A stretch of DNA of 57,941 nt from NCBI GenBank assembly GCA_947377725.1, contig CANCGX010000003.1, forward strand, positions 1 to 57,941, in the 5' to 3' direction. This DNA is from Actinomycetota bacterium. Lineage in GTDB: Bacteria; Actinomycetota; Actinomycetes; Nanopelagicales; Nanopelagicaceae. Positions 40,764 to 49,727 of the stretch are shown here, piece by piece. A program made the position numbers and the translations under genes. The notes under the pieces were generated by a model, which worked only from the letters and a program-made list of their open reading frames with translations, was not told the DNA's origin and did not search any database. Numbering within the stretch: the first letter of the stretch is position 1; every line of letters starts with the position of its first letter.

Positions 40764-41624
40764 ATGAGTAAGGTCGCGAAAGCAGTTAAAGCAGTAAAGA
40801 AGGCAGTATCAAAAGCTGCCCCAGCCAAGAAGGCGCCCGCTAAGAAAGCTGCCCCAGTGAAAAAAGCCGCGGTCAAGAAAGTAGCGACCAAGAAAGCCGC
40901 GCCTGCCAAGAAGGTGCCCGCTAAAAAAGCTGCTCCGGCCAAGAAAGCTGTTGCGAAAAAAGCAGCAACGCGTTCGCCTAATGTCGTGAAGCCAACTCTT
41001 GCTAAAAAAGCCCCTCAAGTTTTGAAGATGCCCAAAGGCCCAGTAAAGCCATTTCCGGCAAAACTCCAAAGTACGACAACGGGAAACTCGACAACAATTA
41101 GCGTTGCTCCAAAAGAGGTCAACACAGCTGAGATTGTCGTGGAGGAGCGCCGCTTAACAATGCTTCCACCTGAACGTCCTTCCAAGAATTTAAAAAAAGC
41201 TGCTGCACTTAAGCCTATTAAAAGTGCACCCGCACCTTTAGTTGTTAATGAATCAGAAGGATCTTGGTCATCTGCGGATCTAAAAGAGATGCGCGCCCAA
41301 CTTCAAAAAGAGCTTGTAAGACTTCGTAAAGAACTGGCCGATGCAGAACACGAGATGGAAGATCTCATTGCTGCTGCTGGTGTTGGCGCTGGTGATGACC
41401 AAGCTGATGCTGGTACAAAGACTTTTGAGCGCGAACATGAAATGTCACTCGTTTACAACGCTCGAGATATGGTCACTCAAACTGAGCGTGCTGTCGAGCG
41501 AATTGATAACAAAACCTACGGAAAATGTGAAGAGTGCGGAAACTTTGTTGGTAAAGCCCGTCTTCAAGTTTTTCCACGGGCAACCCTTTGCATGGCGTGT
41601 AAGCAGAAAGAAGAACGTCGCTGA
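40764..41624 (+). CDS. DksA/TraR-type zinc-finger protein with histone H1-like tail
   Basis: A 286-aa protein in three parts. Residues about 5-68 are a Lys/Ala/Pro repeat with ten KK doublets, like histone H1 or HU tails. Residues about 70-165 are low-complexity linker. The C-terminal part has a coiled coil (DLKEMRAQLQKELVRLRKEL) and a four-Cys zinc finger (C255, C258, C276, C279; KCEECGN and CMACKQ) of the DksA/TraR family. DksA relatives act in the secondary channel of RNA polymerase; the basic tail suggests DNA binding. Both roles are inferred. Good promoter and AAGGAG site upstream; the stop overlaps the likely lspA start. Confidence 0.87.
   Translation: MSKVAKAVKAVKKAVSKAAPAKKAPAKKAAPVKKAAVKKVATKKAAPAKKVPAKKAAPAKKAVAKKAATRSPNVVKPTLAKKAPQVLKMPKGPVKPFPAKLQSTTTGNSTTISVAPKEVNTAEIVVEERRLTMLPPERPSKNLKKAAALKPIKSAPAPLVVNESEGSWSSADLKEMRAQLQKELVRLRKELADAEHEMEDLIAAAGVGAGDDQADAGTKTFEREHEMSLVYNARDMVTQTERAVERIDNKTYGKCEECGNFVGKARLQVFPRATLCMACKQKEERR
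40797..40967 (+). repeat. Lysine-doublet repeat in the dksA-like gene
   Basis: Encodes residues 12-68 with KK at 12, 22, 27, 33, 38, 43, 49, 54, 60 and 65, that is every 5 or 6 residues, mostly as (P/V)AKKA units. The DNA copies are diverged (aaa/aag and gct/gcc/gcg alternate), so it is a protein-level repeat. The antisense frame gives a spurious Ala/Gly/Phe-rich ORF. Confidence 0.85.
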
Positions 41625-42145
41625 TTAATAAGGTCCTCAAGTGGAAAATTCAAAGAATTATTATTTGGGTTGCATTCATTTCTTGTGGTCTGGACGTCGC
41701 AACAAAGAAATTGGCGCTGGAGTTTCTGGGAGCTGAGCCGAAGAAGATTCTCGGCTCACTTCTACAATTCCATCTTGCTTACAATTCGGGAGCTGCGTTC
41801 AGTTTAGCTCCGAATGCAACTCTCTTCTTTTCAATATTTTCTCTTATTATTGCCATCACAACCCTTCGACTAGTTCGTAATCTGGAATCCAAGCCTTGGG
41901 CCGTTGTAGCAGGACTCGTTCTTGGCGGAATTACAGGAAACCTTCTCGATCGTATCTTTCGACCACCTGGCTTTCTGAGGGGTTCAGTTGTCGACTGGAT
42001 TCAAGTCCCGCATTGGCCGACCTTTAATGTCGCCGATTCATCCATATTTATAGCCGCCATTTTGGCCTGTATCCTCTCCATAAGAAATATTCAGCCTATT
42101 CCAGTAAAACCTACGCAGACAAAAGAAGACGAAAAACATGACTAA
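41621..42145 (+). CDS. lspA: Signal peptidase II, apparent non-canonical start codon
   Basis: Prolipoprotein signal peptidase, about 174 aa, four membrane helices. Catalytic Asp pair in GGITGNLLDRIF and FNVADSSIFIA; LAYNSGAAFSL is also typical. The first helix and the conserved CGLDVATKKL string are encoded upstream of the first usable start in this frame (TTG at 41711), and the frame is open back to 41603 without any ATG, GTG or TTG. The likeliest starts are CTG at 41621, overlapping the dksA-like stop as CTGA, or ATT at 41624. Coordinates use the CTG. Overlaps rluD by 8 bp. Confidence 0.85.
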   Translation: MINKVLKWKIQRIIIWVAFISCGLDVATKKLALEFLGAEPKKILGSLLQFHLAYNSGAAFSLAPNATLFFSIFSLIIAITTLRLVRNLESKPWAVVAGLVLGGITGNLLDRIFRPPGFLRGSVVDWIQVPHWPTFNVADSSIFIAAILACILSIRNIQPIPVKPTQTKEDEKHD

Positions 42146-43082
42146 TCGTGAAACCAAGCTCGTGATCATTCCAGATGGTCTAAATAGCGAGAGAGTCGAT
42201 GCTGCGTTGGCGCGCTTGTTGGGAATTTCTCGCTCTACAATCGTGGACCTCATTGAAGCCGGGGAAGTAAAGCGGCACAACAAAGCTTTAGGTAAATCTG
42301 ATCGGCTTAATACTGATGATCGAATCGAAATTTTGATGCCTGAACAAAAAATGGCGCCCGAGTTAACTGCGACTCCAATTGATGGTCTCGAAGTAATTTA
42401 CAACGATGAAAATATAATCGTTATTAACAAACCAGCTGGTGTCGCAGCTCATCCAAGTCCAGGGTGGAAAGGTGCGACAGTTATTGGTGCGGTTATTGCA
42501 GCCGGCTACACAGTCACAACAAGTGGTGCAGCCGAACGTCAAGGAGTTGTCCATCGTCTTGACGTTGGAACAACTGGCCTTATGGTTTTGGCTAAAGATG
42601 AAACGTCATATAGCAATCTCAAAGATCAATTTAGAGATCGAACAGTTCAAAAGGTTTATCACGCTCTTGTGCAGGGACATATGGATCCATCCGAGGGCAC
42701 GATTGATGCACCTATTGATAGACATCCAAAGGAAGATTATCGGTTTGCAGTTGTACTTAACGGAAAGCCAAGCGTTACGCATTACAAAACTCTTGAATAT
42801 TTCCCGGCTGTCTCACTATTAGAAATTGAGCTAGAAACGGGTCGCACACATCAAATCAGAGTGCATTTCGCAGCCTTGCATCATCCTCTTGCCGGGGATA
42901 TGACGTATGGCGCCGACCACACAATTGCAACTCGCCTCGAATTGACCAGACCATGGCTCCATGCGAAAGAACTTCGCTTCAGCCACCCAATCACCGGCTC
43001 ACCGCTTGAATTTTCATGCGAGTATCCAGCCGAACTGACACGCACGCTCTCACTTCTCGGGCATGTCCGAGAAGGCGAATAG
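42138..43082 (+). CDS. rluD: RluA/RluD family 23S rRNA pseudouridine synthase
   Basis: A 314-aa enzyme. N-terminal S4 RNA-binding domain (RVDAALARLLGISRSTIVDL), then the catalytic domain with VINKPAGVAAHPSPGW, the active-site Asp in GVVHRLDVGTTGLMVLAKD (about residue 141), and ETGRTHQIRVHFA. By position after lspA it corresponds to the actinobacterial RluD-like enzyme; the exact uridines modified are not readable. Overlaps dnaE by 20 bp. Confidence 0.92.
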   Translation: MTNRETKLVIIPDGLNSERVDAALARLLGISRSTIVDLIEAGEVKRHNKALGKSDRLNTDDRIEILMPEQKMAPELTATPIDGLEVIYNDENIIVINKPAGVAAHPSPGWKGATVIGAVIAAGYTVTTSGAAERQGVVHRLDVGTTGLMVLAKDETSYSNLKDQFRDRTVQKVYHALVQGHMDPSEGTIDAPIDRHPKEDYRFAVVLNGKPSVTHYKTLEYFPAVSLLEIELETGRTHQIRVHFAALHHPLAGDMTYGADHTIATRLELTRPWLHAKELRFSHPITGSPLEFSCEYPAELTRTLSLLGHVREGE

Positions 43083-46000
43083 TTCCAGTAGTAATCTCCC
43101 AGCTGTGTCCACAATCGATAAATCGAGCTCTAAAGGTGCGAATAATTTCGCGCATCTGCATGTGCACACGGAATATTCAATGCTTGATGGTGCCGCTCGC
43201 GTAAAGGAATTAGTTGCAGAAGTTGCACGTCTGGAAATGCCAGCAATTGCCATTACTGATCACGGAAATGTTTTTGGAGCATTTGAATTTAATAAGCAGG
43301 CAATTAAGGCCGGAGTAAAACCAATTATTGGCATCGAGGCTTATGTTGCACCTGAGTCGCGATTTGAAAAGAAGCGCGTCAAATGGGCAGAGGGCGGCGA
43401 AGACGATGTGTCGGGTGGTGGCGCTTACACACATATGACAATCCTTGCCGAGAACAACAAGGGTCTATCTAATCTATTTAAACTCTCATCTTTAGCTTCT
43501 CTTGAAGGTTTCTATTACAAGCCGAGAATGGATCGCGAACTCCTTTCAACGTATGCAGAAGGGCTTATTGCGACGACCGGATGTCCTGGTGGAGAGATTC
43601 AAACACGCTTGCGCATGGGAGCATATAAAGAGGCAATACGTGCTGCAAGTGAGCTCAGAGATATTTTTGGAAAAGAAAACTTCTACCTCGAAATTATGGA
43701 TCACGGGATTGATATCGAAAGTCGAGTTCGAAAGGACTTGCTAAAACTCGGCAAAGACCTCGGTCTGCCATTGCTTGCGACAAATGATTTGCATTACACA
43801 AAGCATGAAGATGCAGGTGCACATGAAGCTCTTCTCTGCGTTCAATCCGGTTCCACTATCGCTGATCCAAAACGTTTCAAATTTGAAAACAACGAATTCT
43901 ATTTAAAGACCGCAGCAGAGATGCGGACGCTTTTTGCAGATATGCCCGAAGCATGTGACAACACATTATTGATTGCCGAACGTTGCAATGTCACGATGCG
44001 CGAAGGTGAAAATTTGCTTCCCCAGTTCCCAGTCCCAGATGGCCAAACTGAAGTTAGTTGGTTGACGAGGCTTGCGAATGAAGGTCTTGTAGAACGTTGC
44101 AAAGGTGACGTTTCGCCTGAGTATCAAGCCCGATTAGATTATGAATTAAGCGTGATGATCACGATGGGTTTCCCTGGTTATTTCCTTGTGGTTGCCGACC
44201 TTTGTTCGCACGCACGGGAGGTTGGAATCCGCGTAGGCCCAGGACGTGGATCTGCTGCTGGATCGCTAGTTTCATACGCCCTTGGAATCACGCAACTAGA
44301 TCCAATCCGCCATGGACTTTTGTTCGAACGTTTTCTCAATCCTGAACGTATTTCAATGCCGGATATTGATTTGGACTTTGATGAGCGTCGCCGCTCCGAA
44401 ATGATTCAATACGCAACAGATACTTATGGCGAAGACCGAGTAGCTCAAATCATCACCTACAGCAATATCAAATCAAAGCAAGCACTAAAAGATGCAACAC
44501 GAGTTTTAGGTTACCCATATGCAATTGGTGACAAAATTACCAAAGCACTTCCGCCTACAGTCATGGGCAAAGACATCACTTTGTCCGGTGTCTTCGATCC
44601 TAAAGATGATCGTTATGGTGAAGCTGGAGAATTTCGTACTATTTATGAAACTGATCCCGACTCCAAAAAGATTGTCGACACGGCGCGAGGTTTAGAAGGT
44701 CTCAAAAGACAATGGGGAGTTCACGCAGCTGGAGTTATTCTCTCGCGCGATCCACTTCTTGATGTCATACCTATTCATAGGCGCGAGAGTGATGGAGCGA
44801 TTATCACTCAATTCGATATGGGCGCCTGCGAAGCAATTGGACTTCTTAAGATGGACTTCCTTGGTTTAAGAAACCTTTCAGTAATAGATGTTTGTCTTGA
44901 GAACATGAAGAAGAACCAAGGTGTCGATATCGATCTCTCAACATTAACGTTGGATGATCCAAAGACATTCGAACTGCTCTCTAAGGGAGAAACGCTTGGT
45001 GTTTTCCAGCTCGATGGTGGACCGATGCGTTCACTCCTTAAACAGATGTCTCCTGACTCATTTGAAGATATTTCTGCTGTTTTGGCCCTTTATCGTCCAG
45101 GGCCGATGGGTGTAAATGCCCACACAGATTATGCAGATCGCAAAAACCGTCGCAAACCGGTTGAGCCAATTCACCCCGAATTATCTGTGCCGCTCGGCGA
45201 AATTCTCGATGACACATATGGTCTGATCGTTTATCAAGAACAAGTTATGGCAATTGCCCAGAAAGTTGCGGGATTCTCACTCGGGCGCGCAGATTTACTT
45301 CGAAAAGCAATGGGTAAAAAGAATAAGGACATTCTTGATAAAGAGTATGTAAATTTTGAAGAAGGAATGAAAAAGAATAATTTCTCCGAGGCTGCGATTA
45401 AGAAACTTTGGGAAACATTGATTCCATTCTCGGATTACGCTTTCAACCGTTCGCATACCGCGGGATATGGTTTGGTCTCATATTGGACTGCGTATCTAAA
45501 GTCTAATTTTGCCACTGAATATATGGCTGCACTGTTAACCAGCGTGCGCGATGATAAAGACAAGAGCGCCCAGTATCTTAATGAATGTCGCAGAATGGGT
45601 ATAAAAGTCTTGGCTCCAGATGTCAATGAATCTTTTTCTGATTACGCAGCACTTGGAAAAGATATACGTTTTGGTTTAAGCGCCATTCGAAATGTCGGAG
45701 AAAATGTAACTGAATCTATTGTGCGAACACGAGAAATCAAGGGGCGCTTTGAGTCTTTCGGAGACTTCTTGGCAAAGGTCGATCAAAACGTTTGCAATAA
45801 GAAGACCATCGAATCGCTCATTAAAGCTGGAGCATTTGACTCACTCGGTCACACTCGCAAAGGCCTCATGATGGTCTACTTAGAGGCAATTGATGCAGTG
45901 AATGAAACCAAGCGAGCCGAAGCTATTGGACAGTTTGATCTCTTTGGTGATGCTCCGATTGGTGATACGCAGATGACTGGAGTTGAACTTACAATTCCTA

Positions 46001-46647
46001 TCGGGGAGTGGGATAAATCATCGCTACTCGCGTACGAACGGGAAATGCTAGGACTCTATGTTTCAGATCATCCTCTTCTAGGCGTCGAACATATATTGCG
46101 CGCCGCAGTAGATATTCCTATCGGCCAACTCAATGATGAGGGAATTGCACATGAGCAAATTGTTTCAATTGGTGGATTAATTACGCAGGTCCAACGTAAA
46201 GTATCGAAGCAAGGCAATGCTTGGGCAATTGTTACAGTAGAAGATTTAGAAGGTGCGCAAGATGTTATGTTCTTTGCAAGTGCTTACACAACGCATGCCC
46301 TGAATTTAGTTGAGGACAGAGTTGTAGTTGTACGTGGAAGAGTTGATAAGCGAGAAGAAGCTCTTCGATTTACTGCCATTGAAATGTCGATGCCAGATAT
46401 AAGCCAGGGCCCGACAGGACCTTTGCTGATTACAGTGGAGTCTTCACGAGTAACTCCGCCTCTGGTGGATCGCATGAAAGAGATATTGCGCTCACATCCC
46501 GGTGCACGTGAAGTCCATCTTCGCCTTGACGATGGAAAAGCCGGAATTGTCATGAAATTGGATGATGACCTCAGGGTCACAGCTTCGCCAAGTCTTTCTG
46601 CAGATTTGAAGCAGGTCCTCGGTCCAGATTGCCTTCCTGCTAGCTAG
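43063..46647 (+). CDS. dnaE: Replicative DNA polymerase III alpha subunit
   Basis: A 1194-aa C-family polymerase. A variable N-terminus of about 28 residues precedes the PHP domain (FAHLHVHTEYSMLDGAARV; AITDHGNVFG); catalytic Asp residues in MPDIDLDFDERRR near residue 440; GPGRGSAAGSLVSYALGI before it; fingers VYQEQVMAIAQKVAGFSLGR; C-terminal OB-fold and tau-binding region. Longer than DnaE2 and with the replicative DIDLDFDE motif. Starts within the last 20 bp of rluD. A 49-bp gap with the hisD promoter follows. Confidence 0.96.
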   Translation: MSEKANSSSSNLPAVSTIDKSSSKGANNFAHLHVHTEYSMLDGAARVKELVAEVARLEMPAIAITDHGNVFGAFEFNKQAIKAGVKPIIGIEAYVAPESRFEKKRVKWAEGGEDDVSGGGAYTHMTILAENNKGLSNLFKLSSLASLEGFYYKPRMDRELLSTYAEGLIATTGCPGGEIQTRLRMGAYKEAIRAASELRDIFGKENFYLEIMDHGIDIESRVRKDLLKLGKDLGLPLLATNDLHYTKHEDAGAHEALLCVQSGSTIADPKRFKFENNEFYLKTAAEMRTLFADMPEACDNTLLIAERCNVTMREGENLLPQFPVPDGQTEVSWLTRLANEGLVERCKGDVSPEYQARLDYELSVMITMGFPGYFLVVADLCSHAREVGIRVGPGRGSAAGSLVSYALGITQLDPIRHGLLFERFLNPERISMPDIDLDFDERRRSEMIQYATDTYGEDRVAQIITYSNIKSKQALKDATRVLGYPYAIGDKITKALPPTVMGKDITLSGVFDPKDDRYGEAGEFRTIYETDPDSKKIVDTARGLEGLKRQWGVHAAGVILSRDPLLDVIPIHRRESDGAIITQFDMGACEAIGLLKMDFLGLRNLSVIDVCLENMKKNQGVDIDLSTLTLDDPKTFELLSKGETLGVFQLDGGPMRSLLKQMSPDSFEDISAVLALYRPGPMGVNAHTDYADRKNRRKPVEPIHPELSVPLGEILDDTYGLIVYQEQVMAIAQKVAGFSLGRADLLRKAMGKKNKDILDKEYVNFEEGMKKNNFSEAAIKKLWETLIPFSDYAFNRSHTAGYGLVSYWTAYLKSNFATEYMAALLTSVRDDKDKSAQYLNECRRMGIKVLAPDVNESFSDYAALGKDIRFGLSAIRNVGENVTESIVRTREIKGRFESFGDFLAKVDQNVCNKKTIESLIKAGAFDSLGHTRKGLMMVYLEAIDAVNETKRAEAIGQFDLFGDAPIGDTQMTGVELTIPIGEWDKSSLLAYEREMLGLYVSDHPLLGVEHILRAAVDIPIGQLNDEGIAHEQIVSIGGLITQVQRKVSKQGNAWAIVTVEDLEGAQDVMFFASAYTTHALNLVEDRVVVVRGRVDKREEALRFTAIEMSMPDISQGPTGPLLITVESSRVTPPLVDRMKEILRSHPGAREVHLRLDDGKAGIVMKLDDDLRVTASPSLSADLKQVLGPDCLPAS

Positions 46648-46684
46648 CGCGCATATTTGGAAACGCGAGAGCTCGCCAAAGCCT

Positions 46685-46690
46685 TAGAAT
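46685..46690 (+). promoter_or_regulatory. Predicted leaderless -10 element of the his-trp operon
   Basis: TAGAAT, then TCGCTC, then GTG at 46697. The 6-nt spacing matches the other leaderless candidates in the window and decides for the GTG rather than the ATG two codons later. No ribosome-binding site precedes either codon. Confidence 0.55.
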
Positions 46691-46696
46691 TCGCTC

Positions 46697-48001
46697 GTGA
46701 TCATGCGTCAGCTCAATCTTCAAGGCAAGTCATTATCGAAGGCCGAATATAGGTCTTTATTGCCACGAGCAGTAATGGATATCGACGCTGCGATGGTCTC
46801 GATTCTGCCAGTTCTTGAAGCCGTGAAGAATGGAAACGAAGAGACGCTTCAGGATTTTGGACTCAAATTCGATGGAGTAAAACCGGCAAGCATTAGAGTT
46901 CCAAAAGAAGCTCTGCAAAAGGCGCTTCAAGAGTTAGATCCAGAAGTCCGAGCAGCACTTGATGAAGCAATTATTCGAATTAAGAAGGTCCATAGCGACC
47001 AAGCCAGAAATGAAAATTCCACAACGGTAGTCGATGGAGGCGTAGTTCTTCAGAGGTGGATTCCAGTTGATCGAGTTGGTCTTTACGTCCCAGGCGGGAA
47101 AGCCGTATATCCAAGTTCCGTGATGATGAATGTCATTCCTGCGCAAATTGCAAATGTACCGAGCATTGCCGTTGCTTCACCACCACAAAAAGAATTCAAT
47201 GGTTTGCCACATCCGACAATTCTTGCAACATGCGAACTTCTAGGAATCGATGAAGTGTATGCAGTTGGAGGAGCGCAAGCCGTAGCGATGTTTGCGTACG
47301 GTGTTAAGGGAGTTTGCGAAGCGGCAGATATGGTCACAGGTCCAGGCAATATTTATGTGGCAGCTGCCAAGCGGGCACTTCGCGGAATCATTGGTATTGA
47401 CTCGGAAGCTGGTCCAACCGAGATTGCAATTATTGCGGACTCAACAGCGCGCCCACAAGATGTAGCTGCTGACTTAATAAGCCAAGCAGAACATGACACG
47501 ATTGCTGCTGCAATTTTGATTACAGACTCGCCTGTCTTGATTGAGAAAGTCAGCGAGGAACTTGAAATTCGGATTATCAAAACTAAGCATGCAGAGAGAA
47601 TTCGAACGGCTCTATCTGGAATTCAAAGTTGTTTGGTACTCGTCGAAAACATTGAACAAGCGATAAATGTCGCTAATGCGTATGGTGCTGAGCATCTTGA
47701 AATAATCACCGCCGAACCTATAACTGCAGGAAAAGCCATCAGAAATGCTGGAGCAGTATTCCTCGGTGCTTTTTCGCCCGTATCGCTGGGGGATTATTCA
47801 GCAGGGTCAAATCACGTCTTACCCACAGGAGGATGTGCCTGCCACTCAAGCGGACTTTCTGTTCAATCGTTTCTTAAGGGCGTCAATTTCATTAACTATG
47901 ATGAAAAGTCTTTTCGCGATATCTCGCCAAATGTCATCACATTAGCTAATTGTGAAGATCTGCCTGCACACGGTGAAGCAATAACTGCGAGGTTTGAATG
48001 A
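46697..48001 (+). CDS. hisD: Histidinol dehydrogenase
   Basis: A 434-aa zinc enzyme for the last two oxidations of histidine synthesis. Strings VGLYVPGGKAVYPSSVMMNV, GGAQAVAMFAYG, GPGNIYVAAAKR, EAGPTEIAIIAD and SLGDYSAGSNHVLPTGG carry NAD- and Zn-binding residues. Start at GTG 46697 (leaderless); ATG at 46703 is the alternative. First gene of a his-trp operon of at least eleven genes. Overlaps hisC by ATGA. Confidence 0.95.
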   Translation: MIMRQLNLQGKSLSKAEYRSLLPRAVMDIDAAMVSILPVLEAVKNGNEETLQDFGLKFDGVKPASIRVPKEALQKALQELDPEVRAALDEAIIRIKKVHSDQARNENSTTVVDGGVVLQRWIPVDRVGLYVPGGKAVYPSSVMMNVIPAQIANVPSIAVASPPQKEFNGLPHPTILATCELLGIDEVYAVGGAQAVAMFAYGVKGVCEAADMVTGPGNIYVAAAKRALRGIIGIDSEAGPTEIAIIADSTARPQDVAADLISQAEHDTIAAAILITDSPVLIEKVSEELEIRIIKTKHAERIRTALSGIQSCLVLVENIEQAINVANAYGAEHLEIITAEPITAGKAIRNAGAVFLGAFSPVSLGDYSAGSNHVLPTGGCACHSSGLSVQSFLKGVNFINYDEKSFRDISPNVITLANCEDLPAHGEAITARFE

Positions 48002-49095
48002 ACCAATGGCCAGACTGGTTGCCTCTTAGAGATGATCTAAAGAGCTTGTCTCCCTATGGAGCACCTCAAATAGTGGATGTCGTTCAACTCAATACAAACG
48101 AGAACCCATTTTCTCTGCCCGAAGTTGTGCAGCAAGAAATCGTCTCAAGAATTCAGGAAGTTGCCGGAAATTTAAATCGCTATCCCGACAGAGACGCCGT
48201 AAGACTTCGAGCCAAACTCGCCGAATATGTCAATCTCCAAAGCGGCACAGAGTTCGATGTTGAAAACATGTGGGCAGCAAATGGAAGCAATGAAATCTTG
48301 CAAACTCTTTTCCTGGCGTGCGGGGGCGCAGGAAGAAAAGCTCTTGGATTTACGCCTTCATATTCAGTTCACCCATTGATTGCAAAAATAACTGGGACTT
48401 CGTGGATTGCAGGCGCTCGAGAGGATGATTTCAGAATCGATGTGGAGATTGCTGTCGAGCAAATATTGGCAGAGCGCCCTTCGCTCATATTTGTGACTAC
48501 GCCAAATAATCCTTCAGGTACATCAACACCGTTGGTAGATATTTCAAAGCTTGCTCAAGCCAGTGCAAATATAGGCGCTTTGTTGGTAGTTGACGAGGCT
48601 TACGCAGAATTTTCTACCGAGGCAAGTGCGTCACTTTTAATTGAAAAATTTCCACACGTAGTTTCTTCCCGAACGATGAGTAAAGCATTTGCCTTCGCCG
48701 GAGTCCGGGTGGGTTATCTCGTCGCGCATCCTTCGGTAATCGACGCAGTTCTTGTAACCCGACTTCCTTATCATTTGAGTTCACTTACTCAAGCAGCAGC
48801 TGAAGTTGCGATAGATCACGCATCTGTAATGCAAAGCGGCATCGATGAATTGCTGAGCGAAAGAGATCTTCTCGTCAAAGGCTTGGAGCGATTGGGTTGG
48901 AATGCGCTGGAAAGCTCAGCAAACTTCTTACTTTTCTCTGGGTTTAAGGGCACTTCTGCAAATATCTGGAAAGAGTTCCTCGACCGTGGAATTTTAATTC
49001 GAGACGTCGGATTGGAAGGTTACTTGCGAGTTACTGTCGGAACCGCGCCCGAGAATCATCGTTTTTTAGCAGCTGCACAAGAGATTGCGCAATAA
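47998..49095 (+). CDS. hisC: Histidinol-phosphate aminotransferase
   Basis: A 365-aa class I/II PLP aminotransferase. LNTNENPFSLPE, NRYPD, ANGSNEILQTLF, the TPNNPSGT loop, VVDEAYAEF, and the PLP lysine in SRTMSKAFAFAGVRVGYL. Between hisD and hisB, so histidinol-phosphate is the main substrate; some family members also use aromatic amino acids. hisB starts 41 bp after the stop. Confidence 0.94.
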   Translation: MNQWPDWLPLRDDLKSLSPYGAPQIVDVVQLNTNENPFSLPEVVQQEIVSRIQEVAGNLNRYPDRDAVRLRAKLAEYVNLQSGTEFDVENMWAANGSNEILQTLFLACGGAGRKALGFTPSYSVHPLIAKITGTSWIAGAREDDFRIDVEIAVEQILAERPSLIFVTTPNNPSGTSTPLVDISKLAQASANIGALLVVDEAYAEFSTEASASLLIEKFPHVVSSRTMSKAFAFAGVRVGYLVAHPSVIDAVLVTRLPYHLSSLTQAAAEVAIDHASVMQSGIDELLSERDLLVKGLERLGWNALESSANFLLFSGFKGTSANIWKEFLDRGILIRDVGLEGYLRVTVGTAPENHRFLAAAQEIAQ

Positions 49096-49136
49096 TTACA
49101 TCCTGAGAGATAAGACCACTGAGAAAGTAGAAGAAT

Positions 49137-49727
49137 ATGACGCCAAGAACTGCACTCGTTGTTCGTGAAACTAAAGAGTCGAAAGTAAGCGTTGCCCTGA
49201 ATTTAGACGGGTCTGGTCAAATCGATATCAATACCGGAGTTCCATTCTTTGACCACATGCTTTCCCAACTTGGCAAGCACGCGGGTTTTGATCTCACTGT
49301 AAAGACAGAGGGAGATGTTGATGTGGATTCGCATCACACGGTTGAAGATACTTCGCTTGCATTCGGGCAAGCGCTGCGCGAAGCGCTAGGTGATAAGAGC
49401 GGTATCCGCAGATTTGGTGACGCAATGGTTCCACTTGATGAAGTCCTGGTCCAGACAGCCGTAGATTTATCTGGACGCCCATACCTTGTTCATCGTCAAC
49501 CAGAAATTGTTGAGCTCATAGGAACTTTTGACACAACTTTAGGTCGGCATATTTGGGAATCTATTGTTGCTGAAGCGCGAATTGCTTTGCACGTTCGCGT
49601 TCTAGAGGGAAGAAATGCTCACCACGTTTTTGAAGCTCAATTCAAAGCAGTTGCTCGCGCTCTTCGCGATGCCGTGACGGTTGATAACCGAGTTGCCGGT
49701 ATTCCTTCAACTAAGGGTTCTCTTTGA
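49137..49727 (+). CDS. hisB: Imidazoleglycerol-phosphate dehydratase
   Basis: A 196-aa monofunctional HisB, without the phosphatase domain of enterobacterial HisB. Metal-binding His/Glu motifs FFDHMLSQLGKHAGFDL, DSHHTVEDTSLAFGQAL near residues 63-79, and NAHHVFEAQFKAVARALRDA. ATG at 49137 after a purine-rich stretch. The stop overlaps the TTG start of hisH (TTGA). Confidence 0.95.
   Translation: MTPRTALVVRETKESKVSVALNLDGSGQIDINTGVPFFDHMLSQLGKHAGFDLTVKTEGDVDVDSHHTVEDTSLAFGQALREALGDKSGIRRFGDAMVPLDEVLVQTAVDLSGRPYLVHRQPEIVELIGTFDTTLGRHIWESIVAEARIALHVRVLEGRNAHHVFEAQFKAVARALRDAVTVDNRVAGIPSTKGSL

Noticed and set aside
40748..40942. Ala/Gly/Phe-rich ORF on the minus strand opposite the dksA-like gene
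   Set aside because: Mirror image of the Lys/Ala repeat; repetitive composition without start signals.
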